Assembly: GCA_009739215.1 (NCBI GenBank)
Contig: VSJF01000015.1
Coordinates: 124,001-188,000, forward strand
Length of the DNA stretch: 64,000 nucleotides
DNA from: Floccularia luteovirens
Lineage: Eukaryota > Basidiomycota > Agaricomycetes > Agaricales > Squamanitaceae
Direction of reading: 5' to 3'
The notes under the pieces: generated by a model
The model's database searches: none
The model's input: only the letters and a program-made list of their open reading frames with translations
What the model was told of the DNA's origin: nothing
Shown: piece by piece, positions 1-11,906 of the stretch
Numbering within the stretch: the stretch's first letter is position 1
How the letters are laid out: each line of letters begins with the position of its first letter
Position numbers and translations under genes: made by a program

Positions 1-319
1 CCACAATATACTGGTTGTTTCATGCAACGCGCATTCCCGAACTTGAGCGTTATTGTCCATGTTGCAAGTGGAATAATCAGAGAACTTGACTCACTAACTG
101 CCGGTCGGATTAACATTAACCTACTTACGGAGCTAATTGCTTTGCTGTAACCACGCTGGAGATTTTTTTAGTACAACCCATAATTTATTTCCATGGATGT
201 AAGAGGTAGGTAACAAATGTAAGTTAGCGACAACGGAAAATTCTTTCATAAGTAGGAAGACATGATAGGTGCAGCACAAGAGCTCAAGGGTCTGCTGGCT
301 TTACTCGTCTCTCACAGAA

Positions 320-1010
320 ATAGTTCCATTTGGTTGCGAACTCCACAAGCAGTGACTACCTCCCCGAACACGTTCACCCCAAACAACCCTCTCACCCAGC
401 TGAATCCACCATCCATACCCAAACCCCAACCCAATTCTCCCTGCAAACAGAAATCGTGATTCCTGCCTTGATATCACGTTCCATCGCTTTCCATGCCGAT
501 ATTTTGTGCGTTTCATTTGCCTTACACGAACAACGGAATGTTAACACGAGATATTGGAGAGCCGGCAGTTCTTGGAAGTATGAATCATTAGGGTCGCCGC
601 GACATGAAGGGCTACAAGCGAGATGAGTTATAAGAAGGAAGTAAACAAATATGCTGATGTTATGATTCCGGTGAATTCTAGAGGAGGTCGAAGGTGAGTG
701 AGCTGTCGGCAAAACGTGTTTTAGAATTTCGCCAGGTCTGCATTTTTTCCAGAAAAGATAGCGGTATTCTCTTAAATCCATTATTGTGAGCTCCTTGCAA
801 CACAAGTGTCTTTAATTCCGCTAAGTTGATGCAGATATTTATCATTTATCATCACTGCATGAAAGATGAATGACATTTATGCATGCGCTGACAATTTCGT
901 GTGATGTATTTGTGCTTATGATTCCTCCAAGTCATCTCCTCCGCTAAGAGTCCAAAGATGACAGACGAGTGGAGCGATGTCTGGGTCACGTTGGAGACGG
1001 GAAAAGGAAA
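320..1010. repeat. Diverged direct repeat, left copy
   Basis: This block shares ordered, spaced similarity with 1505-1960. Shared anchors include TTGGTTGCGAA followed by TCCACAAG or TCCATAAG, then TCGCTTTCCA, then a GAGAT(A/G)TTGGA stretch, then TCCGGTGAA, and finally a CAAA(G/T)ATGAC stretch near the right end. The order is the same in both copies but the spacing differs, so this is an old duplication. Neither copy encodes anything I recognise. It may be duplicated promoter sequence or a degenerate mobile element. Confidence 0.5.
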
Positions 1011-1504
1011 ATTCTTGTTCCATAGTGACAAGAATGATAGGTATTTACGGGATACATTGCAGGCGTATACTATCGTGGAAGCCTCGGGAGTCGGAAGAAG
1101 TCTGTGATATGTTGATTCTGAATGAGAGCACGCAAAGCCTGTGATCTCCTAAAGGATTTCGAAAGACAAGGATCGGAGAGACGTATTTGTTCCGGTAGGA
1201 AGCCACGCCTCCATTATAATACTTACATGAGTAAACGAGATGGGCTTTGCGGCGCTTATCACAGGAATCAGTATTTAAACCCATATGGGAATGAGTGTTG
1301 CTGGTTTGTAAGATTATGGTTATTTTAAACATGAATTATGAGCCACAAAATACCTGAAATCATGAAGGGAGATTGGCGGGGTGACTGACGGAAGCGTTTC
1401 ATCCTAGAAGCTCCGGGTAGATTATCCCATCAATCCAACAGGAGGCTAGGATTTTGACTGGTGAGGACATCCGCAGCAGAGGCTGAGCCATTACCCTCAT
1501 CTTG

Positions 1505-1960
1505 CTGCAGTTCCAATTGGTTGCGAATTCCATAAGTTCGAATGTGCTCAGACTCAAGCTATTTCAATTCAAACAATCCACTCCTTGCCAACTCTCTATG
1601 CGGAGGTATGTATAATGAAAGGTTGTCATTAATGCCACGCTTCGTCGCTTTCCAGGCAGACATTGAGTGAGGTGAAATCCGAAGGTTAGCATGAGATGTT
1701 GGAATTTTGAAAATGTGCAACGTGAAGGTCTTCATCATCTAAAGAAGTACAAGAGAGAGTCAGGGTAATATGTTCGCTCAGTGACTCCGGTGAAACTTGG
1801 AAGCAGGCCCAGATGAGTGAGGCACAATAGATAGGGTGAAATTTAGGCATGTCTCGACGATATCAATGCGCCCCCTATTTCTGCTTGCGCTTTGTTACAG
1901 ATCCAAATATGACGGAAAAGTAGGGCGACAACTAGATAATTATGATTTTGTTGAATACAT
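1505..1960. repeat. Diverged direct repeat, right copy
   Basis: Right copy of the repeat described for 320-1010, in the same orientation and shorter by about 230 bases. It lies directly upstream of the GH92 start, so part of it may act as that gene's promoter. Confidence 0.5.
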
Positions 1961-2030
1961 GAGTGATGGGCTATTTATGTAAAAACACAAAAACATTTGG
2001 AGTGACGTAATAGCTCAGTTCAGGGTTTTC

Positions 2031-5000
2031 ATGACTATGAAGTTGCTCGTCTTCGTGGTGCTGGCAACTGTGCCACTCGCAAGATCGACGCGTTTTACAC
2101 CACCAAACCGGTTCAATGACCCTGCCAGTGAAGCTCTCGACCATGTAAACTTGTAAGCAAACGACAAGCAGAACCAGCTCACCAGTTCACCAGTTCTTTC
2201 CAGGCTGATTGGAAATGGAGGCGACACTCCCAATGGCTCGGGTGGTATGATACCATCTACCGCACCGCCGTATGCTATGACTCGATGGGTTGCGCAGACA
2301 CAAGTCAACTATGTGTCCGCAACTCCATATAACGTCTCCCACACACACATCCATGGCTTCCAAGCAACGCGTCAACCTGCGATTTGGATGGGTGAGTCCG
2401 GGAGTGTCGCCATTGTTCCTGGAGTAGGAAGTCCTGTCGTTGACTTTGATAAGAGAGGGTTGGCTGTACGAACTGATGGAAAAGAACGAAGGGAGGTGAT
2501 CACCCCGAGCTACTACAACGTCGAGCTAGACGATGGTAAAGGGGGTTCGATATTGGCTGAACAGTCTGCTAGTACGTGTTTCTGTCTACTATCATATGTA
2601 CTGATACTGAAGAAGCCTGCCCGTTTCTCTTGTAGCATCACGAGTTGGACATCTCCGCTTCACATTTAGTGGTGAATCATCTGAACCGTTTATTGTCATT
2701 GAAGCAACTCGACCTTCGATCATCACATCCACTCCATCAAATGTCACCTATCCAACCGGCTCACTTCACATCGAACCGCAACTCAATCACTCTTACCTCG
2801 AAATATGTGGCTCGTCCAATGAACGTCAGGACAGCATCATAACCCCCATCTCAGGTCGTACCGCTGCAGACACTTTCCAAGCTTTCTTTTGTGCACGCAT
2901 CCAACGTACAGATGGCGTGCAAATTAACATCAACAATGTTAATATCACCCAGAACACTACTTCGTCCGGCATTTCTTCGTCAACTGCAGCCAATTTCTAC
3001 GGTTCACTTCTCAGTGCTACCGTACACTTTCCTCGAAAAGCTGGTGACCAACAACTAGTCGTTGAAGCTCGCTATCGGCACCTCCTTTATTTCGATAGAC
3101 CAGGCTCGCGAGAATATTAATAAAGAGATTCCAGATGGCGAATATTCCCTAGAAACTACTGCTAAACAAGTACGTGCTGCATGGGCACAGTACGTAGATA
3201 GAATACAGGTACAAGGTGCTTCACAAGTACAAAAAAGTATCCTATTCACTGCTGCTGTAAGAAGCTTGCAGGTTAGTGCTGATCTTCTCACTCTCTGTCA
3301 TATCCTCGAATTCTTGATTTCCAGTATCCGAGCGAGCAGGATGAGTCTGGCCGCTACTTCTCAGCATATGATGGTCAAGTTCATGCAGTCGAATCTGACA
3401 CTACTCACGTTTCAGAACCTGGAGGTTCTTATACCGGTTACTCAATTTGGGTATGTTTCAACTCTCTTTTCCTTTTCCACATGTCGACTAACCACCCAAT
3501 TAACAGGATACTTACAGGACTCAGTGGGCATGGCAGATTCTTTTCGCTCCCGAACGTGTTCCAGGCATGATTCGAAGTATGCTCGCTGATTACAAGCAAG
3601 TGAGTTATTTTAGTATATAATCACAATTTTCCTTCCTACTTAAGACGTCAACAACTAGAGCGGTTATCTCCCCATGTGGAAAAACATAGCGGAAACCAAT
3701 ATCATGGTTGGCACTCATGCGGACTCTCTTATCGCAGAAGCAGTGCGCAAAGGTATACGTGGATTCGATTTGAAGCTTGCCTGGGAAGCTGTCTGGAAAG
3801 ATGCCACTGTTCCCCCGGCTGGTGACGATCATGTCAGGTATTTCAGATTTCTTTCTTTCCCCTCAAAGCCAGATGTTGATTATTTATAAAGTTATGACGA
3901 CCGCGAGGAGGTTCGTCACTCTTTTCCTTTTTTACGACCTTACTCTTACTTAGCCAACTGGCTAATACATATCTAGAATGTAGATTATGAAGTACGGGCT
4001 GGCCTGTCTTCAGTTTACAACAACCCAGAAAAGGGTTGGGTTGCGGATGACATACATTCAGAGAGTGCTTCGCGAACATTAGACTATGCCTGTAGGTTTA
4101 GACTCACCAATGCCTTGTAAAATTATGTCTAATGGAAACTTTATGATAGATGACGATTATGCTGCTTTCGTTCTTGCGGAGCTTACGAATCAACCACCTG
4201 AAACCGTATCATTTCTGAAGAATAGAGCAATGAGTGCACCATGGACGTTATGGAATGCTGATACGGGGTTTATGGAAGCACGTAATGCAGATGGAAGCTG
4301 GGCTGGAGAGGATAATGGTTGGACGGAAGGGTGCGTGGCATTACTTTTATTTTTCATGGTATAAAATATACAGAAATATTGACGTTATTCATGATAGGTG
4401 ATAAATGGGCTTACTCCTTTCGACGTCGTCCATAACGTACCGGAACTCATCTCGCATCGTGGAGGAAATTCAAGTTTTGTTCAAAGCCTTGAGGACCATT
4501 TTGAAGGAGGACATAACGACCATAGTAATGAGGGGCGTTTCTTAGATCTTCCTATGGTTTTTCGATTTCAATTTCTTACCTTCTTTTTATTGTAGCCATC
4601 ACATCACATTCCATATCTTTATGCACTTGCAGGAGCTGCTTTCAAAACTCAAGAACGTGTACGTGAAATTGCACGGGAGAATTATGAATAACTCACCGAC
4701 TGGACTTATCTGGGGTACGTTTGATTTACTTCATTCATTTATGGTTTTAATTCCCCCGCTTTTTCCTGACTTATTTACTCAAAAAGAACTGAAGATTGTG
4801 GTCAAATGAGTGCTTGGTATTTTTTCAGTGCTATGGGGTTTTATCCTGTAAATCCCTGTCTCTGGAGAGTATATAATTGGCTCGTAAGAAAATTTATCTT
4901 TTTCCTCATTTATGTACACCCACTGACTGCGCTACAGTCCCATTTTTCGAAAAGTTGACTATTCCAACTTACTCGTTCCTTCTTCACGATGGAGATGATG

Positions 5001-5292
5001 ATGGAAGAATAAACCGAACGCTAACAATCTCCGCTCCAGGGGCACAAACGAAACCTTATATTAAATCTCTCCACATTGATGGTGTGAGTGTTGACAAGCC
5101 CATAATCACACATGAACAGATCGCGCATGGAGCTCATCTGGTGTTTGAGATGAGTGAAAAGGTGGAGAGGTGGGGTAATGATGGTGATGTGTTGAAGAAC
5201 TGTTTGGGGAATTGTCCTGGAGAGGTGCGTTCAGTCACTACCGTCCTTCCAACTAACTATGTTTTCTAACATCGGACTAGACTGAATATTGA
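2031..5292 (+). pseudogene. GH92 alpha-1,2-mannosidase, frameshifted
   Basis: Glycoside hydrolase family 92 enzymes trim alpha-mannose from glycans and are often secreted. The start at 2031 gives a signal-peptide-like N terminus (KLLVFVVLATVPLA). Family landmarks follow in order across about 14 short exons: LLIGNGGDTPNGSGG, IGTSFISIDQAREN, YTGYSIWDTYRTQWAW, NIMVGTHADS, YEVRAGLSSVY, DNGWTEG with the catalytic Glu, FDVVHNVPEL, PSHHIPYLYALAG, DCGQMSAWYFFSAMGFYP and PFFEKLTI. The likely stop is at 5290-5292 after a last intron (5225-5280). The frame is lost by one extra base at about 3058-3066, 4329-4331, 4412-4421, around 4686, 4854-4857 and 4938-4942. The donor expected after 4532 is GG instead of GT. 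Near 4787-4793 either another extra base or a downstream acceptor is needed, and the latter would drop the conserved GNE before DCGQ. As written no functional enzyme results. Family assignment is firm; whether the breaks are real is not. Confidence 0.85.
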
Positions 5293-5932
5293 TAATGTAA
5301 CGAAGAAAGAGGAGAGTGTTGGGACGAAAAGAACAGAACGAATTGTTCCGGACCATGTCGAGCTATGAGTTGATTCTCGACACCGAAAAAAACAACGCTA
5401 TATGATCGAGGTGTTGGTGGTATTTGCCCTGCTATAGGGTATTGCGTCGAGTCAATAAGATCAATTTCAAAGATAAAAAATCAAGTTGTATCGTGCGACC
5501 CCGGTCAGGTTTATGTATATGACTTATGTGTAATTCTACTAGCAGTGTCGAGGGAGTATTCTGAGTCAAAGGAAACTGCTGCTAAATTGCTTGTAGGGCT
5601 TGAAGACCTCAGTGATATTTGTGTCTTACGATAGAGCCGTGGGATGGATTGAAAATGGGGTTTGGACGTCAACAAGTACATAAAAGCTTAATATTCCGAA
5701 CAGGGTAGCAAGTATTTAATGTTCTTCCAGCTTTCCATCGCGTCTTCTTGATAGCGATGATTCGATTATTCTATGGTGTGTCGGGTATAGAATCCATCCA
5801 ATCCTAAAGTTAGTGAGTTTTTGGAGGGGGTACATGGTGTGTGAAGGAGAGTCGCTCCGAGGGCAATGACTTACGCTTGCAAGTCAGTAATAGTTTTTAT
5901 CAAAGTTGCCAGAATGTAGAAAACTGATGAAT
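5293..5932. other. Intergenic region, nothing recognised
   Basis: No open frame of useful length and no family similarity. The first part is presumably the 3' region of the GH92 gene. The right end abuts the coiled-coil relic on the minus strand. Confidence 0.5.
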
Positions 5933-6245
5933 TTACCTCTCTACATCTTTCCCCACCTTCTTGACTCTGACAAGTTCAGTTTCAAGCCTAACTATGCGAG
6001 CGTTGAGCTCTGCATTATCATTCCTCAATTCCTTGTTGTCCTGCTGAAGTCCGTTAACTGCAGGTTCGAGTCTACTTACGCAATTGTTGAGTTGTCCGAT
6101 ATCCTTTCAGAGTCGTGTATTATCTTTCTTGAGCCATGCGTTGTCTTTCTTGAGCTGTTTATTTGCATCCTCGAATTTAAGTATGTTATGCGGGCGTTCA
6201 TTAACTCGAGTTGCCCCTGTGTGATTCGAGACTTGGTATTATACT
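5933..6245 (-). pseudogene. Degenerate coiled-coil reading frame
   Basis: Read on the minus strand this stretch encodes a heptad-like, highly charged coil. One segment has ANKQLKKDNAWLKKDNTRL, then an in-frame TGA at 6107-6109, then 58 codons with DNKELRNDNAELNARI and RLETELVRVKK, ending at a TAA (5933-5935). Upstream, QGQLELMNARITYL lies one frame away, so a frameshift near 6180 is also needed to join it. The repeated leucines and the KDN and NDN motifs are not expected by chance, so I take this as a relic of a coiled-coil protein gene, or exons of one whose splicing I cannot resolve (a GTAAGT occurs inside it). I do not recognise the family. Confidence 0.45.
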
Positions 6246-6672
6246 ATTGAATTTATAGTACTAAATTAGTACAGTATATAGTAGCTACGGCATCTGGGCG
6301 TGTCGGCCAGACTTATATATATGCAACATGGGTACCACCGTTTCCCCAGATAGAAATAGAATACCTACATTTCTTGTGATACAGTACACAGTAAGGCCTT
6401 GCTTTGTGCACAGCAGAGACCGCTAAGTACTATTTACGTAAAGGTAAAATGGAGGGGAAAAGAAAACGAATTTTATTTCATAGTATTTGGAAACTTCTCT
6501 CTCAGACTCAGTTATCCCACTGTGTTATTTTCATTTCATTTCTCCGTCTCGCGGGATATCGCCAAAACGCAGTGATGATTATTGAAGATACAATTCTCAC
6601 AAGCTTTTCGTACTCAAAAAAATATACAGTACATATGCACATACTCAATCCTCTGCCGCCAATACCTTTGGT
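6246..6672. other. Intergenic region, nothing recognised
   Basis: AT-rich sequence with only short open frames and no family motifs on either strand. Confidence 0.4.
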
Positions 6673-7300
6673 TCATAGTTCCAGCTGATCCAATTTATAT
6701 CTTCTTTCGGAGGCGAAATGGAATTCCACATAACCGTGGGCGAAAGCGGCGAACGGTTCATATGCCTCGGGGCTGCTCTCTTTGAGAATTTGTGAGGCGC
6801 GTTCGAATGCGTCTCCCGAACCGTCAGTTAACATCTGCAAAGCTGTTACTTTGGAGACTCGGTGATGCTTCGCTTTTAATGACACGAAGTTTATGTCTTC
6901 GTTTACGAGCTCTTCTTTGTAAAATGAAAGAATATCACTAGAGACAGAATTTAGATGAATGTGTGGATGGTATACATAGGGTATCATATACATACTTGGT
7001 GTGGTTGATAAAAAACATCATTTCCGTCATTAAACATTGTAAAGGTATCGACAAAGGCAAAAGCTTACCCGAGTGTAAGTACAAAACATCTTGTACGCAT
7101 TGGCGAAGAAATGATCTTTTCGAGAATCAGGCTGGCTCATTGGAAAGGGACCGTCTCTTGTTCGTATCCGGGGTGAAAATTTTGAGCATCTAAGTTCTAA
7201 TCTTGCTTGGTGGAGAAATAACAACAGTGTAACCGGCTTGAGCCAACTTGTGCGCGGGAACGAGTGCTTGTTCTCTATTAGGAACATGGGCTCTTATTAT
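6673..7300 (-). pseudogene. Unrecognised gene relic, copy 1
   Basis: A minus-strand frame ending at 6673 reads as plausible protein: FYKEELVNEDINFVSLKAK, then VTALQMLTDGSGDAFERASQ, then HGYVEFHFASERRYKLDQLEL at the C terminus. Further 5' (about 7030-7300) the minus strand has QALVPAHKLAQAGYTVVIS and SQPDSRKDHFFANAYKMF in different frames, separated by a stop. The C-terminal part is clearly related to the frame at 9141-9350 (ERRY-LD-LE and HGYV/RGYV). I do not recognise the family; the scattered frames suggest decay or introns I could not resolve. Confidence 0.4.
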
Positions 7301-9140
7301 TAGTTATTGTCATCCCCACCTGCTTTGTGAATGGTAAATCATTGCTCTGACAGTCATTTTGACATACTGAATAGAAGTATCAATTGAAATACTTAATGGA
7401 ACAGACACCTTATCCGAATGTGACAAATGGCACCCACCATGAAGCGTTGAGAATTAGAATCCAAGTATTTGACGTGAAAAGTTTGTATTAGATGAGAGAT
7501 GAGAAATTGTCGGATATATCACTCCATAGAGATATGACATGTTAAATGAACTCGGAATGATGTTCTTGTTATAAACGGACCTCACACTGTCCGCGACAAC
7601 TTTGAAAAAAGCCGACACGGTGTTGTTGACGTTGGAGGGAGTTGCCAAACAAACCGGTCCAAAAAGGGTAAGCTACCCCGCAATTCGAACTATCACTCTC
7701 ATTTAGGCTCCCATTCAACTGAGGCACGGCAGATACCCAACAAATACCTCTTTTCATACTCATTTTCAATTTTGCCTCAACTCTCACGGCGCTAACTATG
7801 ATGTTTGAATCTATCAATTTATAATCTGCATAGCCATTTACAATGTGACGGATTTACTTCTTCAGCATCAGATCTCTGAATACTGGCTGGGGAAGTCGGA
7901 ACCTGTGGGTATTATCTGATTTTATTGGTCGTTGGAAGATATCATATATGTCTATACGCCTCTCATTCTCGTGTTGCATGCTACCTCAAGGGCAATCAAT
8001 ATTTGCATACCATAAGGGTGCCTTTTTCTTGGCAAGTCCAACAAGCTTTCAGCACGGCAGTCAGAGTTATGATCGACAAGGTATACACCATATCATATTT
8101 GTTGATGTACCCGTGAAAAATGGGGGTAGAGCGTGGGTCTGAAAGTCAGTATACATTTTGTTCAAGCTCCCACATACCATAAACCATTCAATCGAGATCT
8201 GCAGAATTTAACACATCTTGCTCGTGTGGAGTGGACGTCTATTATTCATTTTTTATCCAAGCCTATATGTTCCAATGAATGAGATTCATATTCGATTATG
8301 ACAGCAATATACACCCGAAAACGTTATCGTTCTAAGTTCTCATCGCCATGAGTCGATTCCCAAATTCCATCTGGACCTATTAGAGCAGGCTGTACACTCA
8401 TTCCATTCAATAAAAAGGGCCCCATCTTCTCAATATTTTTAGAGGATAAATGCTGGTGACAAATGACACAGGTGAGCTGATCCTTTTCGCTTCTTGATAT
8501 CATTGTTTATGAGCCCATTTCTCTAGTCATCAGACCACTCTACCTCTTATTGCGCATGCGTTAATGAAAGGTCGTACAATGGGATTTCTATATGATATCA
8601 CGCGTGCTCCAATCTGCCGCCACCGAGGGAAACAGGGTTGACACAATAATCGGATCTTTCCTGTTGGTTACTTTTCAAAATTTTCATAGAAGCTAGAGCC
8701 CATGCTAGCTTGAGTGAACTTACCCGCCAATGTCCTCGGACACAGTAACCCCCCGTTTCCGGCCGCAGGAAATTCGTAACTCTCGTACCATGAGCCCTGA
8801 ACAATACACGCTCGGGAAATGTCTAGACTTCCTTATGCTTCTTTAGCTCTATGGATACCCCCCCCCCCCCCCTTAAACCACAGTAGTTATTTCTGTACTC
8901 CCATACGATGGTTGGGGTATCGCCACCTTGCCCTGTACATTGCACGCATATAGAATACCATAACTTAGCGCCAGCCTCACAATCGATGTCGGCGGAATTA
9001 TGAGCGTACATATCTCCCCCAGTGCATCCCCAGACCAATAAACGAGGCAAGTTCGCAATACTTGATTGCTTATGGGACTTTCCTTCCCTCCATACGCAAA
9101 GGCAGCTGACCAAATAAAAATGACTAGACTTATATGACAA
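7301..9140. other. Gene-poor region between the two relics
   Basis: Only short open frames occur. Some minus-strand pieces at 7454-7817 have protein-like composition but no frame long enough or motif clear enough to call. A run of 15 C lies at 8858-8872. Confidence 0.4.
8858..8872 (+). repeat. Poly-C homopolymer, 15 bases
   Basis: Fifteen consecutive C residues are visible. Such tracts are mutational and sequencing hot spots; no function is implied. Confidence 0.9.
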
Positions 9141-9690
9141 TTATAGGAGAGTGGCCTGATCAAGCACGATATTTGCGTAGGACTTATTACTCTGCTCAAC
9201 CCCTTGAATCTCGAGTGGATCCAAACTGTACCTCCTTTCTGATTCGGAGACAATTTGGAATGCGACATAACCACGGTGAAATAAAGTAAAAAACATGCCT
9301 CGTAAGCTGGCGGACTGCTTGAGAATTTCCAAAGTCGTGCTCATACGCATTTGTTACTGCCATGCGCAGTTCCAGCTTTGGAAGTGTAACTGATTTTCTT
9401 TCAACTAGATGCGCTCCTGTGGGAGATACGAGTGTGAAAGAACTGTACTTGATGTTGCTGGTAAATATTACTGGCGTTGCTGGACGTGATGTGTCGAACA
9501 GAGCAGATGTGTGCCCGATGCCAGATAACATGTGCATAATCCACATAATTGTACAATAATACTTCACATACAAATTGAAAGGTGTAGATTTTCATTCTCA
9601 TATCTGTAATCTGTTCGTTATCCAAACAGCTGTCTATAGAACCTACGATGAATAAACTGGGATACTTTAGGTCCCTAAAATTCACAAATC
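9141..9690 (-). pseudogene. Unrecognised gene relic, copy 2
   Basis: This minus-strand block is related to copy 1 at 6673-7300. Its C-terminal frame has LEILKQSASLRGMFF, HRGYVAF and SESERRYSLDPLEIQG, matching ILKESS, HGYVEF and ERRYKLDQLEL of copy 1. Further 5' are KYPSLFIVGSIDSCLDNEQ, GHTSALFDTSRPATPVIF and VERKSVTLPKLELRMAV. The last of these is one frame away from LEILKQS, so a frameshift sits near 9330. The family is unknown to me. Two linked decayed copies suggest an old tandem duplication. Confidence 0.4.
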
Positions 9691-10215
9691 ATCGAGAGTC
9701 TTTGGGAAGGAATATAACAAGATGATGCCCTGGATGCGGGTATACAACACAACATTTTTCCTTCGTTCTGGCGTACTATCCAACCATCCTTCTTTTGAGT
9801 CAGGGAATAAGGCTGCAGAAAATCCATGAATGGTGTAAAGTTGCTCTCCAGACGGGTTCTGAGAGAACTGATGTGATCGTATCTCCAATGAATGATGACG
9901 TCTGTTTGTTTTGTAGTAGTACTGATATGAGCTAAGATACGTTCCAGAGATTGATGGAAGAACGTGATGAAATGAAGAGACGAGCCATACCATTCTGCAA
10001 GGATGAAACTGACCGCTGGTATCAACATAAGGCATCCAGATTTTTGGACTGGTGTTGCTGGGCTCAGCGCCAATGTCCGAAGGTATGTCTTTGATGTCCG
10101 GCCCAGGCTTACAGTGGCTGGTGCCGGTCGGTGGGCGTTGTGCATGGACATAATTGTTTCGGTGTCGGGCTTCAAGCGCTTGGTGACAGAGTGGTCTGGC
10201 AGTTCGTGGTGTCAT
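9682..10215 (-). CDS. Hypothetical 177-residue frame, doubtful
   Basis: An uninterrupted minus-strand frame of 177 codons starts at 10215. It contains SGEQLYTIHGFSAALFPDS and PERRKNVVLYTRIQG but no motif I can name. A second minus-strand frame of similar length overlaps it (9675-10175), so at most one is coding. It lies directly upstream of relic copy 2 on the same strand and could be a 5' exon of that gene. The evidence is weak. Confidence 0.2.
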   Translation of the reverse strand: MTPRTARPLCHQALEARHRNNYVHAQRPPTGTSHCKPGPDIKDIPSDIGAEPSNTSPKIWMPYVDTSGQFHPCRMVWLVSSFHHVLPSISGTYLSSYQYYYKTNRRHHSLEIRSHQFSQNPSGEQLYTIHGFSAALFPDSKEGWLDSTPERRKNVVLYTRIQGIILLYSFPKTLDDL

Positions 10216-11906
10216 TTGTGGTCACTGTGCTCATTTTACATACCACATCTGCGGAAACGCATCGTAACATTGTAACCTTCTATGTACACGAAGGTAAGTA
10301 GATCTGTGGACGTTTCGCTTTTTGGAAGGTTGCGGGACGAAAATACTTAATTGCCTCTTGATACAAATAGCTTATCTGCCTTCTGGTCTCGAAGTTTTTT
10401 CATAATTTTTGTACAAATTTGAATGTTGGTGCTGGAAATAAGTGCAGTAAGTTATCACAATAAGAAGGAAAGCTATACAATCGCAAAGCTTGCAAGGTCC
10501 AGGGATGGAGAAGACACGTAGGAATCCACAGTTTCTTGTTATAATAGTTTTCGTATTCCCTAATCAGATTGTTTACGACAGGTTATTATGACAATGAACA
10601 TCAGTTCAACGCATCACAGTCATTGGAAACCAATTATTGTCAAAAAAAAAAATCTACCGGGGAGGAAAGAGGATATCACGAACATGACATATACCCTCCA
10701 CAGAAAATTTTTTTCCTTGACGTTCACTAATCTTGAAGCTTGACAGATAAAGAAAGTTGGCAATGTAAATTAACATATGTCTGCAGTTTCGGCACGGCGT
10801 TTAGATAAAAGCGGAGCTAAGCAATGAGATTCAAACGGACCTGAAAAATAGCGAACTCTAAGAGGAACTACTAAAGTAGCGGGTAAAACATGCGCACGAG
10901 ATCTAATCAGGATGGTTTCCATTGTACATACCGGCTGTATCTGATACCAAAGTGACCAGTGCCCTGTGCTGGTCTTCTTTGCCATTCAAGGCGACACCGA
11001 AATCTCGGATTATTGATTATGCTGCCCTTTTTAGTGGCTCATATAGGATTGCAACCGCTGGATATGGGGACTTGGTAATGAGATGTTACATGAACTTATT
11101 TTGTTACGGAAATTATTGGGATTATGTGGTTCCCCGATGGGCGGTGAAAAAAGTGGCCCTTATATCTCGAGAGTTACGGGGGACTCGATGCAGCGACAGG
11201 TGAAACTGAGAAGCGTCTGACGTTCAGCAATTTTGGGACAAACCTTCCTTCGCGTGACAGTTTAGTGTTGTGTGTGGAGTGTAGTGTGGATAGGGCAATA
11301 CCTTAGTGAAAGAAGGGGAGCAAGTCGGTGTTGAATGCTATATGTGTGAAACAGAAGTAAAATGGAGGATGCTCCATCTCCAGGGTTTGGTGTTAATCGC
11401 TATGTTGCAATAACTTGTTGAAAACTTTGCAAAGTTCCGTGAGGATAGTCACACCATTGTGTACTATTAGTCGTACTATGGGTAGTAGCACCACAAGCAT
11501 GTTCGGTATGTATGTTGTGTCTGAGGTAATTCTTTGAGTTGGATTTCAAGTCCACTTTGTCCTACTCGTACCCTTGCTCACGTCAGTCGAGTTGAACGGC
11601 CGACACCTGGTGGTGAGAGGATTAATCTGTCCGAATTTAATTCTTTTCTCCGATACTTATTGATTAATGCGATATAACGCCAATTTGATACCTCATTAGC
11701 CAGAGTGTGTATTGTGGTGGAGTAAGGGAGCAGTGAGAGCGGGGATTCTCACATTCCGTCACCCGGAGTTTCGAAAGGCTGACATAAGCCATGGGGTGGG
11801 ATACCATTTCAAGTCGGCCGAGAGAAAGCAGCACTGGCAGCACAAACTTTAACGCTCAGTAACCGGCTTTTGTCGTCGACTTCGACGTTCCCCTTCTTTG
11901 TAACAA
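10216..11906. other. Intergenic region upstream of OGDH
   Basis: No supported gene. It contains one copy of a dispersed repeat (10431-10525). The last 200 bases before 11907 hold the OGDH promoter and leader; no clear TATA box is visible, as is common for fungal housekeeping genes. Confidence 0.5.
10431..10525 (+). repeat. Dispersed repeat, related to 45921-46005
   Basis: Shares GCAGTAAGTTATCA, then TAAGAAGG, then ACAATCGCAA, then ATGGAGAA, in the same order and nearly the same spacing, with the segment at about 45921-46005. The two sites are 35 kb apart. Neither encodes protein. Confidence 0.55.

Larger units (their letters stand above)
1..2030. other. Gene-free region upstream of the GH92 gene
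   Basis: I find no convincing gene here. Open frames are short, overlap on both strands and lack recognisable family motifs or an exon-intron pattern. The main structure is a diverged direct repeat (about 320-1010 and 1505-1960, listed separately). The last 60 bases before position 2031 probably contain the GH92 core promoter, but no strong TATA box is visible. Confidence 0.5.

Noticed and set aside
1981..2030. tRNA gene suggested by TAGCTCAGTT
   Set aside because: No matching acceptor stem, anticodon arm or T-loop GTTCRA at the right distance.
7030..7300. DJ-1/PfpI-like protein
   Set aside because: A few words looked similar, but the frames are broken and no catalytic motif could be placed; left as unrecognised.
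9675..10215. Two overlapping minus-strand frames of 166 and 177 codons
   Set aside because: They overlap in different frames and neither shows a motif or a clear exon pattern. Only the longer is listed, with low confidence.
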